Positions 61,442-64,000 of a stretch of DNA of 64,000 nucleotides are shown piece by piece. The translations under genes and the position numbers were made by a program. The stretch's first letter is position 1; each line of letters opens with the position of its first letter. Source of the stretch: Polyangiaceae bacterium (GTDB lineage Bacteria > Myxococcota_A > Polyangia > Polyangiales > Polyangiaceae); the NCBI GenBank assembly GCA_016719945.1, contig JADJYE010000033.1, positions 1 through 64,000 on the forward strand. Reading direction: 5' to 3'. A model generated the notes under the pieces. It made no database searches. It worked only from the letters and a program-made list of their open reading frames with translations, and was not told the origin of the DNA.

Positions 61442-62488
61442 ATGTCGAACGCAGCTCGCTTCATTCCTTCTTCTCGCTTCTTCGTCGTGGGCGCCGTCGT
61501 GGCGCTCGGGGCCTCTGCCTTGGCGGCGGGCTGCGGTCGCTCGGGTCCCCTCGTCGAGACCGACGACGTGATCGTCGAGAACTGCGGCAACGCCGTGTGC
61601 GAGAGCGACGGCGGGGAGTCCTGCGAGAACTGCCCCGTCGACTGCGGCTTCTGCGAGGGCTGCGGCGACGCTTCGTGTGAGGGCGCGGAGACGTGCTCCA
61701 ACTGTCCGGTCGACTGCGGCGTTTGCGACTCGTGCGGCAACGCCGCTTGCGACGCGGGCGAGAGCTGCGCGACCTGCACCCAGGACTGCGGCGTGTGCGC
61801 GAGCTGCGGCGATCTCGTGTGCGACGCCTCGGAGACCTGCGCGAGCTGCCCGCTCGACTGCGGCCTGTGCGAGACCTGCGGCAACAACACCTGCGACGCC
61901 ACCGAGACCTGCTCGAGCTGCCCGGGTGACTGCGGCGTCTGCGACCTGTGCCAGAACGGCTTCTGCGACCCCGGGGAAGACTGCTTCAGCTGCGCGCCCG
62001 ACTGCGGCCAATGCGAGTCGTGTGGCAACGGCGTCTGCAACCCGAACAACGAGAACTGCTTCCAGTGCCCGGAGGACTGCGGCGCCTGCCCGGACTGCGG
62101 CAACGGCCTGTGCCAGTCCCCCGAGACCTGCGCCTCGTGCCAGACCGACTGCGGCGTCTGCTCGGTTTGCCCCAACAACGTCTGCGAAGACTTCGAGACC
62201 TGCGCGATCTGCCCGCAAGACTGCGGCCAGTGCGAGCCCATCGGCTGCCTCGAGATCGTGACCTGCGCCTTCAGCTGCATCGATCTCGAGCAGAACCCGC
62301 CCGACTTCAGCATCACGTGCGTCGCCAACTGCGTCGCGCTCGGCTGCGCCGACGTGCAGTTCTTCGTCGATCAGGTGCTCAACTGCGCGGTCGACAACCT
62401 CCCGACCTGCGGCGGGGACTTCGGCTGCATCCAGACCGAGTGCGGCGAAGAGTTCTCTGCGTGCTTGAACGCGAACTGCTCGCAGTAG
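61442..62488 (+). CDS. Cys-rich nine-repeat lipoprotein
   Basis: A 348-residue protein. ATG 61442 gives a signal peptide with lipobox ALAAGC (about residue 30). Then come nine tandem units of about 24 residues with the plan CGNxxCxxxExCxxCPxDCGxC, for example SCGDLVCDASETCASC followed by PLDCGLC. Each has six cysteines at fixed spacing. The C-terminal about 90 residues differ (EIVTCAFSCIDLEQNPPDF, FSACLNANC) but keep paired cysteines. This is a disulfide-stabilised rod, probably on the cell surface; acidic residues next to cysteines could bind metal. Similar Cys repeats occur in myxobacterial secreted proteins, but I cannot name a function. Confidence 0.78.
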   Translation: MSNAARFIPSSRFFVVGAVVALGASALAAGCGRSGPLVETDDVIVENCGNAVCESDGGESCENCPVDCGFCEGCGDASCEGAETCSNCPVDCGVCDSCGNAACDAGESCATCTQDCGVCASCGDLVCDASETCASCPLDCGLCETCGNNTCDATETCSSCPGDCGVCDLCQNGFCDPGEDCFSCAPDCGQCESCGNGVCNPNNENCFQCPEDCGACPDCGNGLCQSPETCASCQTDCGVCSVCPNNVCEDFETCAICPQDCGQCEPIGCLEIVTCAFSCIDLEQNPPDFSITCVANCVALGCADVQFFVDQVLNCAVDNLPTCGGDFGCIQTECGEEFSACLNANCSQ

Positions 62489-62497
62489 CCCCGCCTC

Positions 62498-64000
<1,503 letters not shown>

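Overview
The window is a very GC-rich bacterial chromosome segment. Its densely packed lipoproteins, Gly- and Pro-rich proteins, PEGA, VWA, FHA and PilZ proteins, stand-alone RecD2 and separated ATP synthase a/c genes suggest a myxobacterium-like member of the Myxococcota. This is an inference from gene content; no rRNA or tRNA was seen to confirm it.

Layout. 1-2082 is an eroded IS21-family element (istB at the window edge, istA broken, iterated terminal repeats). 2390-3713 is an eroded coiled-coil gene of unknown function. 3733-8003 is a potassium block: a KdpE-like regulator and a short KdpD-like kinase, divergent from a Kup transporter, with a triple CATCAAG motif between them. 8100-15321 holds an RND/MMPL exporter, a nucleotide-sugar epimerase, a di-iron ferritin-like protein, a PEGA protein and a Gly-rich surface protein. 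15554-18432 is PilZ-trkH-trkA, a second K+ system. 18433-21647 has an alpha-carbonic anhydrase, a YhhQ transporter and guaB. 21853-26384 is a cassette of three lipoproteins sharing an EQD tag, two of them with CxxCH motifs. A group IIC-like intron (26446 to about 28290) sits immediately after the cassette's terminator.

28358-31184 is an ECF sigma / zinc anti-sigma / STN-bactofilin-like membrane protein operon. 31250-37123 carries recD2, a TPR-like protein, a ComEA-like protein, rph and rdgB. 37128-39294 is the ATP synthase Fo part (two AtpI-like proteins, atpB, atpE). 39475-45299 runs on the minus strand (ubiB, L,D-transpeptidase, FHA protein, HEAT-like lipoprotein), divergent from ftsK (45513). 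48300-54418 has a large Pro-rich protein with a cNMP-like C-terminus, two envelope proteins, rseP and a possible micro-protein. 54617-58588 has a VWA lipoprotein, its membrane partner and a GYGPP-tailed membrane protein. 58614-60805 is pxpA and a pxpB-pxpC fusion (5-oxoprolinase). 61001-64000 has a tiny lipoprotein, a nine-repeat Cys-rich lipoprotein and a truncated ABC-F ATPase.

Three things stand out. First, a roughly 66-69 nt structured element occurs twice (39305 and 61250) with compensatory base changes in its stems. Second, the three-lipoprotein cassette and the sigma-linked STN/bactofilin-like protein are unfamiliar architectures. Third, many genes, including the normally essential guaB, carry single-base frameshifts, which points to residual assembly indels as well as genuine decay near the left edge. 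Readers should treat broken frames outside the IS21 region as suspect sequence before calling them pseudogenes.
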